Below, piece by piece: positions 44,249-53,490 of a stretch of DNA of 64,000 nt. How positions within the stretch are numbered: position 1 is the stretch's first letter; the number at the start of each line of letters is the position of its first letter. Under the pieces are notes generated by a model. The model was not told the origin of the DNA and searched no databases. It worked only from the letters and a program-made list of their open reading frames with translations. The stretch comes from Phaeobacter gallaeciensis DSM 26640 (GTDB lineage Bacteria > Pseudomonadota > Alphaproteobacteria > Rhodobacterales > Rhodobacteraceae), in contig NC_023137.1 in assembly GCF_000511385.1 (NCBI RefSeq), positions 937,001-1,001,000 of the forward strand. Reading direction: 5' to 3'. A program made the translations under genes and the position numbers.

Positions 44249-44288
44249 AATAGCCGACACCTTCAAATAATAGCCGACACCTTCAAAT
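44249..44288. repeat. exact tandem duplication of a 20-bp unit
   Basis: AATAGCCGACACCTTCAAAT occurs twice back to back, at 44249-44268 and 44269-44288, with no mismatch. Its lower-GC sequence stands out from the surroundings. Either a regulator site upstream of argD or the end of a lost mobile element is possible. Confidence 0.85.
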
Positions 44289-44337
44289 TGACCAGCCGGG
44301 CCGACAAATGGTCTTTTCTTTTCTAAAAACCTCCGTT

Positions 44338-44403
44338 ATGGACGCAGGCATGATCACTGCTGCACATATCAATTTGCTGCGACGCCGACGCCTCAGCGCG
44401 TAA
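44338..44403 (+). CDS. putative arginine leader peptide upstream of argD
   Basis: A 21-codon frame from ATG 44338 to TAA 44401-44403, with an internal ATG at 44350 giving 17 codons. Near its end it encodes LLRRRRLSA, with four consecutive arginine codons (CGA CGC CGA CGC) at 44380-44391. It precedes argD-argF by 115 bases and reads in their direction. Ribosome stalling at such codons under arginine starvation is the classical attenuation design (trpL, hisL). I could not confirm competing hairpins; a weak GTGCC/GGCAC stem lies just after the stop, and GACGC in the codons can pair with GCGTC at about 44477. No good ribosome binding site is visible. Confidence 0.45.
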   Translation: MDAGMITAAHINLLRRRRLSA

Positions 44404-44517
44404 TCCGGCCCCGATCACCCGTGCCCCGTTGCGGCACATCCAACTTCTCCAATATCGTTGACCCTGCGGCCCGGCTGCGTCACTGCTTGGCCCATCATGT
44501 CCAAAAGGAAGATCCCG

Positions 44518-45702
44518 ATGATCCCGTCCGTTCTGCCCACTTACAATCGTGCGCCTCTCAGCTTTGTGAAGGGCGAAGGCGCCTGGCTGATCGAGGCCGA
44601 CGGACGACGCTTTCTGGATCTGGCGGCGGGCATTGCGGTGAACGCACTGGGTCATGCCCATCCGGTTCTGGTGAAGGCGCTGACCGATCAGGCCGAAACC
44701 CTCTGGCATGTCTCCAATCTCTACCACATCCCGCAGCAGCAGGCGCTGGCGGACCGGCTGGTAGAGCACAGCTTTGCCGATACGGTGTTCTTCACCAACT
44801 CCGGCACAGAGGCCTGCGAACTGGCGGTGAAGATGGCGCGGAAGTATTTCCATGACAAAGATCAACCTGAGAGAGTGGAGATCCTAACCTTCTCCGGCTC
44901 TTTCCATGGTCGCTCCTCGGCCGGGATCTCTGCGGCCGGCTCCGAGAAAATGACCGCAGGCTTTGGGCCGATGCTGCCGGGGTTCACACATCTGATGTTC
45001 GGTGATCTGGATGGTGTCACGGACGCGATCACGGAGCAAACTGCCGCCATTCTGATCGAACCGGTGCAGGGGGAGGGCGGCATCCGCCCGGTGCCCGATG
45101 CAGAATTGAAGGCGCTGCGCCAGATCTGTGATGAGCATGGTCTGTTGCTGATCCTGGATGAGGTGCAATGCGGCGTGGGCCGGACCGGCAAGCTCTTCGC
45201 CCATGAGTGGGCGGGCATTACGCCGGACATCATGATGGTGGCCAAGGGCATTGGCGGCGGCTTTCCCCTGGGGGCGGTGCTGGCCACCGAAGAGGCCGCC
45301 TCCGGCATGACCGCGGGCACCCATGGTTCCACCTATGGCGGCAATCCCTTGGGCTGCGCGGTGGGCTGTGCGGTGATGGATCACGTCACCGATCCGGCCT
45401 TTCTGGCGGAGGTGAACCGCAAGGCGGGCCTGCTGCGCCAAAAGCTGGAGGGGCTGGTGGCCGCTCACCCGCAGGTCTTTGAAGAGGTTCGCGGCAGCGG
45501 TCTGATGCTGGGTCTGAAATGTGTCGCGGCCAATACCGATGTGGTGACCGCAGGCTATCAGGCTGAGGTGGTCACCGTGCCCGCCGCCGACAATGTGGTC
45601 CGCCTGCTGCCGCCGCTGACCCTCACCGATGAGGATATCGCCGAGGCCTTCACCCGTCTCGATCAGGCGGCCACCGCTGTGGAGGCCAAAGCAGACGCCT
45701 GA
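44518..45702 (+). CDS. argD: acetylornithine/succinyldiaminopimelate aminotransferase
   Basis: A 394-residue class III PLP aminotransferase that converts N-acetylglutamate semialdehyde to N-acetylornithine. The PLP lysine is Lys243 in [14 protein letters not shown], the cofactor Asp214 lies in [14 protein letters not shown], and [16 protein letters not shown] is the phosphate-binding loop. ATG 44518 follows AAGGAAG; upstream in-frame ATGs at 44497 and earlier are less plausible. argF follows 109 bases downstream on the same strand, making an arginine operon preceded by a possible leader peptide. It may also serve lysine synthesis, as this family commonly does. Confidence 0.94.
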   Translation: MIPSVLPTYNRAPLSFVKGEGAWLIEADGRRFLDLAAGIAVNALGHAHPVLVKALTDQAETLWHVSNLYHIPQQQALADRLVEHSFADTVFFTNSGTEACELAVKMARKYFHDKDQPERVEILTFSGSFHGRSSAGISAAGSEKMTAGFGPMLPGFTHLMFGDLDGVTDAITEQTAAILIEPVQGEGGIRPVPDAELKALRQICDEHGLLLILDEVQCGVGRTGKLFAHEWAGITPDIMMVAKGIGGGFPLGAVLATEEAASGMTAGTHGSTYGGNPLGCAVGCAVMDHVTDPAFLAEVNRKAGLLRQKLEGLVAAHPQVFEEVRGSGLMLGLKCVAANTDVVTAGYQAEVVTVPAADNVVRLLPPLTLTDEDIAEAFTRLDQAATAVEAKADA

Positions 45703-45733
45703 GGCGTCATCTTTCCTGAAATACTCCGGGGGT

Positions 45734-45751
45734 GCGGGGGCTGGCCCCCGC
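45734..45751 (+). repeat. GC-rich hairpin between argD and argF
   Basis: GCGGGGGC and GCCCCCGC are separated by TG, just downstream of argD within the sequence TGAAATACTCCGGGGG. There is no T-run, so full termination is unlikely; it could stabilise the argD 3' end or tune argF expression. Similar GGGGGC-type intergenic motifs are common in this group as far as I recall. Confidence 0.5.
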
Positions 45752-45811
45752 GCGTGGCCGCAACGGCACCCGCCCCGGCAAGACACAAGCACAACGAAAG
45801 CGACGCTCGAT

Positions 45812-46738
45812 ATGAACCATTTTCTCGATATCCATAAAACCGACGCCGGCGCCCTGCGCAGCATCATCGATCAGGCCAGCGCCACCAAACAGGCCCGCCT
45901 CGGTCGTCCCAAGGCGGCGCCGGATGATGAGTTGCCGCTGAAGGATCGTATGGTGGCGCTGATTTTTGAAAAACCCTCTACCCGGACGCGCGTTTCCTTT
46001 GATGTCGGCGTGCGCCAGATGGGCGGGCAGACCATGGTGCTCTCCGGCAATGACATGCAGCTGGGCCATGGTGAGACCATCGCCGACACCGCCCGCGTAC
46101 TCAGCCGTTATGTCGATATGATCATGATCCGGACCTTTGATGAAACCGTGCTGACCGAGATGGCCGAATACGCCTCGGTGCCGGTGATCAACGGGCTCAC
46201 CGATCGCACCCACCCCTGCCAGATCATGGCTGATGTGCTCACCTATGAGGAACATCGCGGCCCCATCAAGGGCAAGAAAGTCGTCTGGTGCGGCGATGGC
46301 AACAATGTCTGCGCCTCCTTCCTGCATGCCGCCGCGCAGTTTGGCTTTGATCTCACCTTCACTGGCCCGTCCCAGCTTGACCCGGAGCCTGAGTTCATCG
46401 GCCTTGCACGCAATGCAGGTTCACAGGTGATCATCGAACGCGACGCTGCCAAAGCGGTCGAGGGCGCGGATCTGGTCGTCGCCGATACCTGGGTGTCGAT
46501 GCACGATAGCCAATCCTCCAAGGAGCGCCGCCACAACATGCTGCGCGGCTATCAGGTGAATGACGCACTGATGGCCCATGCCAAGCCCGACGCGCTGTTC
46601 ATGCATTGCCTGCCCGCCCACCGAGAGGAAGAGGTCACCTCCGCCGTGATGGACGGGCCGCAGTCGGTGATCTTTGATGAGGCCGAAAACCGCCTGCACG
46701 CGCAAAAGGCGATCATGCGCTACTGCCTCGGCGCCTGA
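45812..46738 (+). CDS. argF: ornithine carbamoyltransferase
   Basis: A 308-residue enzyme that joins ornithine with carbamoyl phosphate (supplied by CarAB) to form citrulline. The carbamoyl-phosphate site is [11 protein letters not shown] (STRTR at 56-60), with [11 protein letters not shown] in the middle. The ornithine-binding [10 protein letters not shown] and [11 protein letters not shown] are also present; HCLPA is diagnostic for ornithine over aspartate transcarbamoylase. ATG 45812 follows a weak GAAAG, but the product start MNHFLDIHK fits the family. Located after argD in the same direction and closed by a strong bidirectional terminator. Confidence 0.96.
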   Translation: MNHFLDIHKTDAGALRSIIDQASATKQARLGRPKAAPDDELPLKDRMVALIFEKPSTRTRVSFDVGVRQMGGQTMVLSGNDMQLGHGETIADTARVLSRYVDMIMIRTFDETVLTEMAEYASVPVINGLTDRTHPCQIMADVLTYEEHRGPIKGKKVVWCGDGNNVCASFLHAAAQFGFDLTFTGPSQLDPEPEFIGLARNAGSQVIIERDAAKAVEGADLVVADTWVSMHDSQSSKERRHNMLRGYQVNDALMAHAKPDALFMHCLPAHREEEVTSAVMDGPQSVIFDEAENRLHAQKAIMRYCLGA

Positions 46739-46770
46739 GCCACGCTCCTCAGCCAGCGAGAAGACCAAAA

Positions 46771-46807
46771 AGAAACCGCCGCACCCGATCAGGATGCGGC
46801 GGTTTCT
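46771..46807. terminator. bidirectional terminator between argF and the phosphate transporter
   Basis: AGAAACCGCCGCA 46771-46783 and TGCGGCGGTTTCT 46795-46807 give a thirteen-base-pair stem with flanking A and T residues. Confidence 0.84.
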
Positions 46808-46829
46808 TTATTTCAGGTGAGGGGCCAGA

Positions 46830-48311
46830 TCACATGGTGATCGCGGTCAGCGCCAGGAAGACACAGCCCGACAACAAGGCAGCGGCTGGCACTGTGATCA
46901 CCCAGGCCGCAGCAATGGTCATGAAATGGCTGCGGCGCACCAGCTTGCGGCGGCGGCGTTCTTCCGGGGCGATGCGCTTGGTCTCGGGCCGCGTGGCGGA
47001 GCTGCGCTTCAGGCGGCGTTCCATATGCCATTCACGGAAGAAACCCACGCCAAACACGGCACCCACCGCGATGTGGGTGGAGGACACCGGCAGGCCCAAC
47101 CAGCTGGCCACAATCACGGTGATCGCAGCCGACAGCGACACACAATAGGCGCGCATCGGGTTCAATTTGGTGATCTGGCTGCCCACCATACGGATCAGCT
47201 TGGGGCCGAACAGGAACAGACCAAAGGAGATGCCAAAGGCGCCAATCACCATGACCCAGGTCGGGATCGCCACTTTGGACGCGATATCGCCAAACTCGGT
47301 GGTGTGCACAATTGCTGCCAGCGGACCCACCGCATTGGCCACATCATTGGCCCCATGGGCAAAGGACAACAGCGCGGCAGAAATGACCAGCGGGATCGAG
47401 AACAGCACCTTCAACGACTTGTTACGGTTCTCCATGCCCTCGGACTGACGCTTGATCAGCGGTGCGGTCACCACATAGGACAGCCCGCCAACCGCGGCAC
47501 CGATCAGCAGTGCGATTTCCAGATCGATCTTGATGATCCGCTTGAGGCCCTTCAGCGCCAGATAGGAGGCAAAGGCCCCTGCCATAATGCCCACCAGCAC
47601 CGGCACCCATCGGCGCGCGGCGGCGATCTTGTCGTCCTGATAGATGATCTTGGCCTTGATAAAGGCGAGGAAGCCCGCCGCAATCAGCCCGCCCAGCACC
47701 GGAGAGATGACCCAGCTGGCAGCAATCTTGCTCATGGTGGGCCAATTCACAGCCCCAAAGCCAGCAGCGGCGATACCTGCGCCCATGACACCGCCCACAA
47801 CCGAATGGGTGGTCGAGACCGGCGCGCCGATCCAGGTCGCAAGGTTCACCCAGAGGGCTGAAGAAATCAACGCCGCCATCATCGCCCAGATGAACACTTC
47901 GGAGCTGGCAACGCCTGCGGGATCAATGATGCCCTTGGAAATGGTTGAGACCACATCGCCACCCGCGAGCAGCGCTCCGGCGCTTTCAGCGAGCGCAGCG
48001 ATTACAATGGCCCCGCCCATGGTCAGCGCATTGGCGCCCACGGCAGGACCCATATTGTTGGCCACGTCATTTGCGCCGATGTTCAGCGCCATATAGGCGC
48101 CAAAAGCCGCCGCCGCGATCACCACGAAGTTGGACGGCGCCGAGCCGAGAAATACCGCTGCCCCAACACCGGCGAGGGCGATGAAGACCAGCGCGATGCC
48201 GGGGGCGACCAGCGGGCGCGACACATAGGAGGTCGCCAGTTCAAGTTGAGAAATCCGGTTAAGATCCCGGTCCAATGTCTTCCACTGTGGTCTCTGCGGT
48301 GCGTCGCTCAT
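46830..48311 (-). CDS. PiT family inorganic phosphate transporter
   Basis: A 493-residue inner-membrane symporter for phosphate, probably cation-coupled. Both PiT signature repeats are present: ALNIGANDVANNMGPAVGANAL in the first half and SFAHGANDVANAVGPLAAIV in the second, each with the GANDVANA core. About ten helices are predicted, with a basic cytoplasmic tail loop (ERRLKRSSATRPETKR) between the last two. The N-terminal extension of about 45 residues starts with MSDAPQRPQWKTLDRDLNR. No PhoU-like regulator is adjacent. A Nudix hydrolase gene lies upstream on the same strand. Confidence 0.92.
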   Translation of the reverse strand: MSDAPQRPQWKTLDRDLNRISQLELATSYVSRPLVAPGIALVFIALAGVGAAVFLGSAPSNFVVIAAAAFGAYMALNIGANDVANNMGPAVGANALTMGGAIVIAALAESAGALLAGGDVVSTISKGIIDPAGVASSEVFIWAMMAALISSALWVNLATWIGAPVSTTHSVVGGVMGAGIAAAGFGAVNWPTMSKIAASWVISPVLGGLIAAGFLAFIKAKIIYQDDKIAAARRWVPVLVGIMAGAFASYLALKGLKRIIKIDLEIALLIGAAVGGLSYVVTAPLIKRQSEGMENRNKSLKVLFSIPLVISAALLSFAHGANDVANAVGPLAAIVHTTEFGDIASKVAIPTWVMVIGAFGISFGLFLFGPKLIRMVGSQITKLNPMRAYCVSLSAAITVIVASWLGLPVSSTHIAVGAVFGVGFFREWHMERRLKRSSATRPETKRIAPEERRRRKLVRRSHFMTIAAAWVITVPAAALLSGCVFLALTAITM

Positions 48312-48401
48312 TGTATCGATCCCGATTCAAAAGTTGCGCACGCGCCTAGCCTCCCCGTTGCAGTCATGCAAGGGTTTTGTCATATTTCCATCGTGGATCT
48401 G

Positions 48402-48860
48402 TTACAATTGGCGCAGCAGCTCGCTCAATTCGGGTTCCGCCACCAGCTCTGCCGCGGCTATCGGAGACATCCACTCACGGGTCCGCTCCGGCTGTTCGGG
48501 GTAGTCGTCAGAGAGTTCGGTGACCTCGGCGACATAGACCAGCGTATGGACCGTCTCCTTGGTGCCGTTGTCCTGCAATTTCACATATTCATAGGTGCCG
48601 ACCGGGTCGCCCTCGATCCGGGCTTCGCGCACGCCGGCCTCTTCCCAGGCTTCCTGAAGCGCGGATTGCGGACCGTTCATGCCCTTGATGGGCCAGCCCT
48701 TTGGTACGATCCAGCGACCGGTGCCCCGGCTGGTGATCATCAGAACCTCTTTGCCCTCAGCGCCATCACGACAGCACATAGCGGCGACTTGCAGCCGTTT
48801 GGGGCGAAAGAACATTGGCCGGAGATATTCCTCCCAGGCGCTCGACATGATGTGTTTCAT
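48402..48860 (-). CDS. Nudix hydrolase
   Basis: A 152-residue Nudix protein that would hydrolyse a nucleoside-diphosphate-linked or inositol-like pyrophosphate substrate. The Nudix box is GWPIKGMNGPQSALQEAWEEAGV: the EE-AG part is present, but the early Glu is Met and the Arg before the helix is Gln. This matches the PKGWP-type subgroup of small alphaproteobacterial proteins as I recall, so it is probably normal and not a dead enzyme. The catalytic glutamates of EAWEEAG remain. It is read toward the phosphate transporter gene, 90 bases away, a possible link through phosphate release. Confidence 0.82.
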   Translation of the reverse strand: MKHIMSSAWEEYLRPMFFRPKRLQVAAMCCRDGAEGKEVLMITSRGTGRWIVPKGWPIKGMNGPQSALQEAWEEAGVREARIEGDPVGTYEYVKLQDNGTKETVHTLVYVAEVTELSDDYPEQPERTREWMSPIAAAELVAEPELSELLRQL

Positions 48861-49051
48861 TGCTGCTCAGCTTTCTAGCGCCGATCATGAATGCCGGGCG
48901 CATTTTTGCTTTGGATCAATCTTGGCATCACGGGGCGGAAATTCAAGAGGTCGGGTTTCGCCAATCGAGGGTTTTTGTGCTGTTTTGGTGAAAAAATCGG
49001 CAAGTTTGCGTGGGAAATGCGCGTTTTGACGTCGTTTCACCGTCGGGCGAT

Positions 49052-51556
49052 CTATTTGCTTGGTTTGGCGCGCAACGTCGGATCGGCCTGTGTGGGGTCT
49101 TCGGGCCAGGGGTGTTTCGGATATTGCGCCCGCATATCCTTGCGCACATCTGCATAGGACCCGGACCAGAAACCGGGCAGATCGCGGGTGATCTGAATGG
49201 GGCGCTGCGCCGGGGACAGCAGCGAGACCTTGAGGGCGACACCGCCCACCGTGGGGTGGCGGGTGACCCCAAACATCTCCTGTAGTCTGACGGAAATCTC
49301 CGGCACCTCCTCGGCATAGTCAATCGGGACCTTGCGCCCCAGTGGCGTGGTGAAATGCGGCGGTGCCAGTTGATCCAGCCGTTGCGTCTGCTCCCAGTTG
49401 AGCGCTGTGCGCAGCGCGGGCAGCGGGTCAAAGCGTTTCCAGTCCTCGGCGCTGCGCACCCCCGCCAGCATCGGCAGCAACCAGCCTTCCAATGTCTCAA
49501 GGAGGGCTGCCTCGCTGAAATCGGGCAGATCCTCCCCCGCAGCGTTCAGCAACCGCACCCGCGCGACAAACCGCGCTGCGGCACCGCTCAGCCGCAGGCC
49601 CAGCTCGCGCACGCCCTCCAGCATGGCGGTGGCCACGGTCTCGGCCGGGACATCCTTCCAGATATGATCCTCCAGCACGATGGCGCCCAGACATTGCTGA
49701 CGACGCGCCACCACCCGGCGGTCGCGCTTCGACCATGTGCAGATCTGCTCCGGTGTGATCTGATCGGCAAATTCGGCGCGCAGCTCCGACAGGGTGATCG
49801 GTGTGGCCAGCCGCAGCCGCGCCTCACGGGGGTTGCCGTCGCTATCCAGCCCCACCAGAAACGGGGTCGCGGCCAGGCTGTCCTCTGGCGGCAGCATCGC
49901 GCCCTTGCCGCCGGAGAGTACATAGCGGGGCGCATCGCCCTTGCGGCGTTGGCCAATGCGGTCGGGGTAAGCGGCGGCGGCCATCACGGCAGCACTCGCC
50001 GAAGCTGAGGGGGTGCCACTGCGGGCCTGCCGCGCCAGTCGCTTGGCCTCTCCCTTGATACGCTCCAGCGTGGGGATGTTCAGCTGATAGCTCCGGCGGC
50101 GCTGAAACCCTTTTGCATCGCGCAGCGCCTCCAGTCGCAGCGCCAGATCCACCGGCGCGCCACGCAGGGGGTCGCGTTCTGCCAGCAGCGCGGCCAGCGG
50201 CGCCGCATCAGCACCAAACCGCGCCAGCATATGCCCCAGACGCGGATGCAGCGGTAGCTTGGCCAGCGCCTTGCCATGAGGAGTGATCCGACCCTCCCCA
50301 TCCAGCGCGCCCAGCATTCGCAAAAGCGCCTGCGCTTCCTTCAGTGCGCCCTCTGGCGGTGGCGTCAGGAACGGCAGATCATCCGGTCCCGCCCCCCAGA
50401 GCGCCAGTTCCAGCGCCAGGGATGTGAGGTCAGCGGCCTGAATTTCGGGTGGCGGGAAGGCGGCAAGCGCGCCGTCTTCGCCCTTGGTCCACAGCCGGTA
50501 AGCCACCCCCGCCGCCACCCGGCCGGCACGGCCCTGCCGCTGGATGGCCTCGGCGCGGGTCACCCGTTCGGTGACCAGTCGCGACATGCCGGAACCGGGA
50601 TCAAATCGGCTGCGCCTTGCCAGCCCCATATCCACCACCACGCGAATATCCTGAATGGTGAGTGAGGTTTCCGCAATGGAGGTCGCCAGAACCACCTTGC
50701 GCAGCTTCGGGTCCGGCTGGATCGCGGCGCGCTGCTCGGAAAAGGGCAGGGCGCCAAACAGGGGGCGCACCACGCAATCGCCTGGCAGCCGAGAGGAGAG
50801 CGCGGCAGCGGCCTTGCGGATTTCACCTTCGCCGGGGAGGAACACCAGAATGCCGCCACCCTTGGTCTCGGAGCTGCCATTACCGCCAGACCCTGCGGGT
50901 CGGGTCTCGGCCTCGGCGCGCAGCACCAGATCGACCAGCGCATCCAGCCGCCGGGGACCACGTCCGCTGCGGCTGTCCGCTGCCAGCGGTGCCTCCAGCC
51001 AGCGCGTCTCCACCGGGTAGCTGCGCCCCTCGGAGGTGACCAGCGGCGCCTCCATCAGTGCAGCCACAGGGGCGGCGTCCAGTGTCGCCGACATCGCCAG
51101 CAGGATCAGATCGTCGCGCAGCGCGCCCGCCACCTCAAGGCAGAGCGCCAGGCCAAAATCTGCATTAAGCGAGCGTTCGTGGAATTCGTCAAAAATCACC
51201 GCGTCAACGCCGGGCAGATCCGGGTCCGATTGCAGCATCCGCGTCAGGATGCCCTCAGTCACCACTTCGATCCGGGTGTCTGCGCTCACCTTTGCTTCAC
51301 CGCGGATCCTGTAGCCCACGGTCTGCCCGACCGGCTCGCCCAATGTGTCGGCCATGCGCTCGGCAGCAGCACGCGCGGCCAATCGGCGCGGCTCCAGCAT
51401 GAGGATGCGCCCTGTACAGAGGCCAGCCTCCAGCATCGCCAAGGGCACCCGCGTGGTCTTGCCTGCACCGGGCGGAGCCTGCAACACGGCGCGTTTGTGG
51501 TGCTGTAGCGCAGCAATCAATTCGGGCAGGGCGTCATCAATGGGCAATCTGGTCAT
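49052..51556 (-). CDS. hrpB: ATP-dependent helicase HrpB
   Basis: An 834-residue DEAH-type RNA/DNA helicase. Walker A is QAPPGAGKTT (about 27-36). The Walker B variant is IFDEFHERS, giving DEFH where the family name has DEAH, as usual in HrpB. LAMSATLDAAP is motif III, and QRQGRAGRVAAGVAYRLW is motif VI. The C-terminal HrpB-specific domain contains GVALKVSLLSPAQRPIQITRDLPGFW. Length matches E. coli HrpB (about 810-820). Its cellular role is unclear. It is divergent from meaB with about 140 bases between. Confidence 0.92.
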   Translation of the reverse strand: MTRLPIDDALPELIAALQHHKRAVLQAPPGAGKTTRVPLAMLEAGLCTGRILMLEPRRLAARAAAERMADTLGEPVGQTVGYRIRGEAKVSADTRIEVVTEGILTRMLQSDPDLPGVDAVIFDEFHERSLNADFGLALCLEVAGALRDDLILLAMSATLDAAPVAALMEAPLVTSEGRSYPVETRWLEAPLAADSRSGRGPRRLDALVDLVLRAEAETRPAGSGGNGSSETKGGGILVFLPGEGEIRKAAAALSSRLPGDCVVRPLFGALPFSEQRAAIQPDPKLRKVVLATSIAETSLTIQDIRVVVDMGLARRSRFDPGSGMSRLVTERVTRAEAIQRQGRAGRVAAGVAYRLWTKGEDGALAAFPPPEIQAADLTSLALELALWGAGPDDLPFLTPPPEGALKEAQALLRMLGALDGEGRITPHGKALAKLPLHPRLGHMLARFGADAAPLAALLAERDPLRGAPVDLALRLEALRDAKGFQRRRSYQLNIPTLERIKGEAKRLARQARSGTPSASASAAVMAAAAYPDRIGQRRKGDAPRYVLSGGKGAMLPPEDSLAATPFLVGLDSDGNPREARLRLATPITLSELRAEFADQITPEQICTWSKRDRRVVARRQQCLGAIVLEDHIWKDVPAETVATAMLEGVRELGLRLSGAAARFVARVRLLNAAGEDLPDFSEAALLETLEGWLLPMLAGVRSAEDWKRFDPLPALRTALNWEQTQRLDQLAPPHFTTPLGRKVPIDYAEEVPEISVRLQEMFGVTRHPTVGGVALKVSLLSPAQRPIQITRDLPGFWSGSYADVRKDMRAQYPKHPWPEDPTQADPTLRAKPSK

Positions 51557-51698
51557 GCTGCCTTATCGCCAATGGTGCGGGTCTGGTCCAGCGCCGACCG
51601 CACCGGCTTTGTCCTCCTGCGACGGATGCTCTCTGGACAATCGCGGCCCGGCTGCGCCATCAATGCGCGACAGGCGGATGGGAGCGGGAGAGGCCGAT

Positions 51699-52721
51699 AT
51701 GTCAGCAGCAGACAAACCGAAAGGTGCCACGCGGGGCGCCGTGCCGAATATTGACCATCTGGCCACCCGCATTCTGAACGGCGAACGCCGGGCGCTGGCG
51801 CGGGCCATCACGCTGGTCGAAAGCGGACGCGCCGATCACCGCGAGGCCACCACCCGCCTGCTGGAGTTGCTGGCCCGCGAAAACCGCCAATCCCTGCGTA
51901 TCGGCCTGTCCGGCACGCCGGGGGTGGGGAAATCCACCTTTATTGAAAGCTTCGGCATGATGCTGATCAGTGCGGGTCTGCGGGTGGCGGTGCTGGCCGT
52001 GGACCCTAGTTCAACCCGCTCCGGCGGGTCCATTCTGGGCGATAAGACCCGGATGGAGCATCTCAGTCGCGAGAAAAACGCCTTCATCCGTCCCTCGCCA
52101 AGCCAGACACATCTGGGCGGTGTCGGGCGCCGCTCTCGCGAGGCGGTGGCGCTCTGCGAGGCCGCAGGGTTCGATGTGGTCTTGATTGAAACCGTTGGGG
52201 TTGGTCAATCCGAAACCGTGGTGTCAGAAATGTCCGATCTGTTTCTCTTGTTGCTTGCGCCAGCTGGTGGGGATGAGCTGCAAGGCGTGAAACGGGGCAT
52301 TATGGAGATGGCCGACATTATTTTGGTCAACAAGGCGGATGGCGATCTGAAGCCCGCTGCAACCCGTACCTGTGCAGATTATGCCGGGGCGCTGCGCCTT
52401 TTGCGCAAACGCCCGCAGGACCCGGAGGGCTTCCCCAAGGCGCTGATGGTCTCCGCCGCCACCCGTGACGGGTTGGAGACCGCTTGGGATGATATGCAGA
52501 CGCTGGCCGACTGGCGGCGCGAAAACGGCCACTGGCAGCGGCGGCGCGGCGAACAGGCCCGCTACTGGTTTGGCGAAGACGTGCGTCAGGCGCTACTGGC
52601 CCGGCTGGAGACGCCCTGGGCGCAAGGCCGTATGGCCGATCTGTCAGAAGAGGTCGCTGAGGGGCGCGTCACCCCGGCGGCGGCGGCCAAGGACCTGCTT
52701 GCAGGGCTCGGGGTTGGCTGA
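51699..52721 (+). CDS. meaB: methylmalonyl-CoA mutase-associated GTPase MeaB
   Basis: A 340-residue G3E GTPase that protects and reactivates adenosylcobalamin-dependent methylmalonyl-CoA mutase. Walker A is GTPGVGKSTFIE, followed by VLAVDPSSTRSGGSILGDKTRM, the switch region, then DVVLIETVGVGQSE and the base-specificity motif LVNKADGD. ATG 51699 has GGGAGAGG ahead; upstream in-frame starts lack one and are less likely. It stands apart from mce and from any mutase gene here. Also called ArgK-like in older annotation. Confidence 0.92.
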   Translation: MSAADKPKGATRGAVPNIDHLATRILNGERRALARAITLVESGRADHREATTRLLELLARENRQSLRIGLSGTPGVGKSTFIESFGMMLISAGLRVAVLAVDPSSTRSGGSILGDKTRMEHLSREKNAFIRPSPSQTHLGGVGRRSREAVALCEAAGFDVVLIETVGVGQSETVVSEMSDLFLLLLAPAGGDELQGVKRGIMEMADIILVNKADGDLKPAATRTCADYAGALRLLRKRPQDPEGFPKALMVSAATRDGLETAWDDMQTLADWRRENGHWQRRRGEQARYWFGEDVRQALLARLETPWAQGRMADLSEEVAEGRVTPAAAAKDLLAGLGVG

Positions 52722-53025
52722 GCGGTCTGGCGCCGGGCGGTTGACGGGAACCCCACCCGTGGTGGCACCGAAAACCTGTGATCAGCGCTGGATTTCACAG
52801 CTGAGGCAGGCTAGAAGGGCGCGAACCTTGGATGCGGAAATAGCCCGTTAGGGGTGTGTGCACAGGTTGTCTCATAAAACCGTTTCATATGGCTTGACCC
52901 TGCACGCGATTCCTCCTAAACGCATCCAACCAGTTTTCGGGCGCAGCCAATGGCCGCGCCCCTTGTAATTTGGTGCTCGATTCGAACCATGATCAACGGG
53001 CGCCCCAGATACGAAGGATGAACCT
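52722..53025. other. 304-base intergenic region before rpmB
   Basis: No gene-like frame. It contains the rpmB promoter candidate (listed separately). The sequence TTCGAACC near 52981 recalls a tRNA T-arm, but no cloverleaf can be drawn around it. Confidence 0.5.
52894..52922 (+). promoter_or_regulatory. candidate rpmB promoter
   Basis: TTGACC 52894-52899, 17 bases, then TAAACG 52917-52922, with a leader of about 100 bases before rpmB. Confidence 0.42.
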
Positions 53026-53316
53026 ATGTCGCGCCGTTGCGAACTGACCGGAAAAGGCCCGATGACTGGCAACAATGTCAGCCACGCCAACAACAAAACC
53101 AAGCGTCGCTTTCTGCCGAACCTGAACGACGTGACGCTGCAGTCCGAGACCCTGAACCGTGGCATCAAGCTGCGCATCTCGGCCGCCGCGCTGCGCACCG
53201 TTGATCACCGTGGTGGTCTGGACGCCTTCCTGGCCAAAGCCAAGGACGAAGAGCTGTCCAACACTGCGCTGAAGGTCAAGAAAGAGATCGCCAAGGCGCA
53301 AGCCGCAGAGGCCTGA
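53026..53316 (+). CDS. rpmB: 50S ribosomal protein L28
   Basis: A 96-residue ribosomal protein of the large subunit with the L28 start [33 protein letters not shown] in sequence order: CELTGKGP, then [15 protein letters not shown]. It is longer than E. coli L28 (78) by an alphaproteobacterial C-terminal extension ([13 protein letters not shown]). GAAGGATGAACCT precedes the ATG. The single-cysteine start suggests that it is not the zinc-binding C-plus type. A strong terminator follows. Confidence 0.96.
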   Translation: MSRRCELTGKGPMTGNNVSHANNKTKRRFLPNLNDVTLQSETLNRGIKLRISAAALRTVDHRGGLDAFLAKAKDEELSNTALKVKKEIAKAQAAEA

Positions 53317-53355
53317 TCGCCGACCTCCTGGCCCAAGGGCTGGGATAGAGATTTT

Positions 53356-53394
53356 AAACGCCGTGCATGAAATCATGCGCGGCGTTTTCTTTTT
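53356..53394 (+). terminator. intrinsic terminator of rpmB
   Basis: AACGCCG 53357-53363 and CGGCGTT 53380-53386 form the base, with an inner GCATGA/TCATGC stem, followed by a T-rich run. Confidence 0.85.
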
Positions 53395-53490
53395 GTCGAT
53401 GGGGCAGGGGTGGCGTGTTGCCTGCAGCTTTGCCTGCGTCCCTTTTTCGCCTTGCGGCTGCGGGGTCACAGGCGCATATCTCATCACGAC

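Larger units (their letters stand above)
44162..44517. other. 356-base control region upstream of argD
   Basis: It holds a tandem 20-bp repeat (44249-44288), TTGACC at 44288-44293, a short open frame with four consecutive Arg codons (44338-44403), a GTGCC/GGCAC stem near 44420-44436 and a second TTGACC at 44458. The organisation suggests regulation of the arginine genes (see findings). Confidence 0.5.

Noticed and set aside
52970..53005. TTCGAACC stretch resembling a tRNA T-arm before rpmB
   Set aside because: No acceptor, anticodon or D-arm pairing could be built on either strand.
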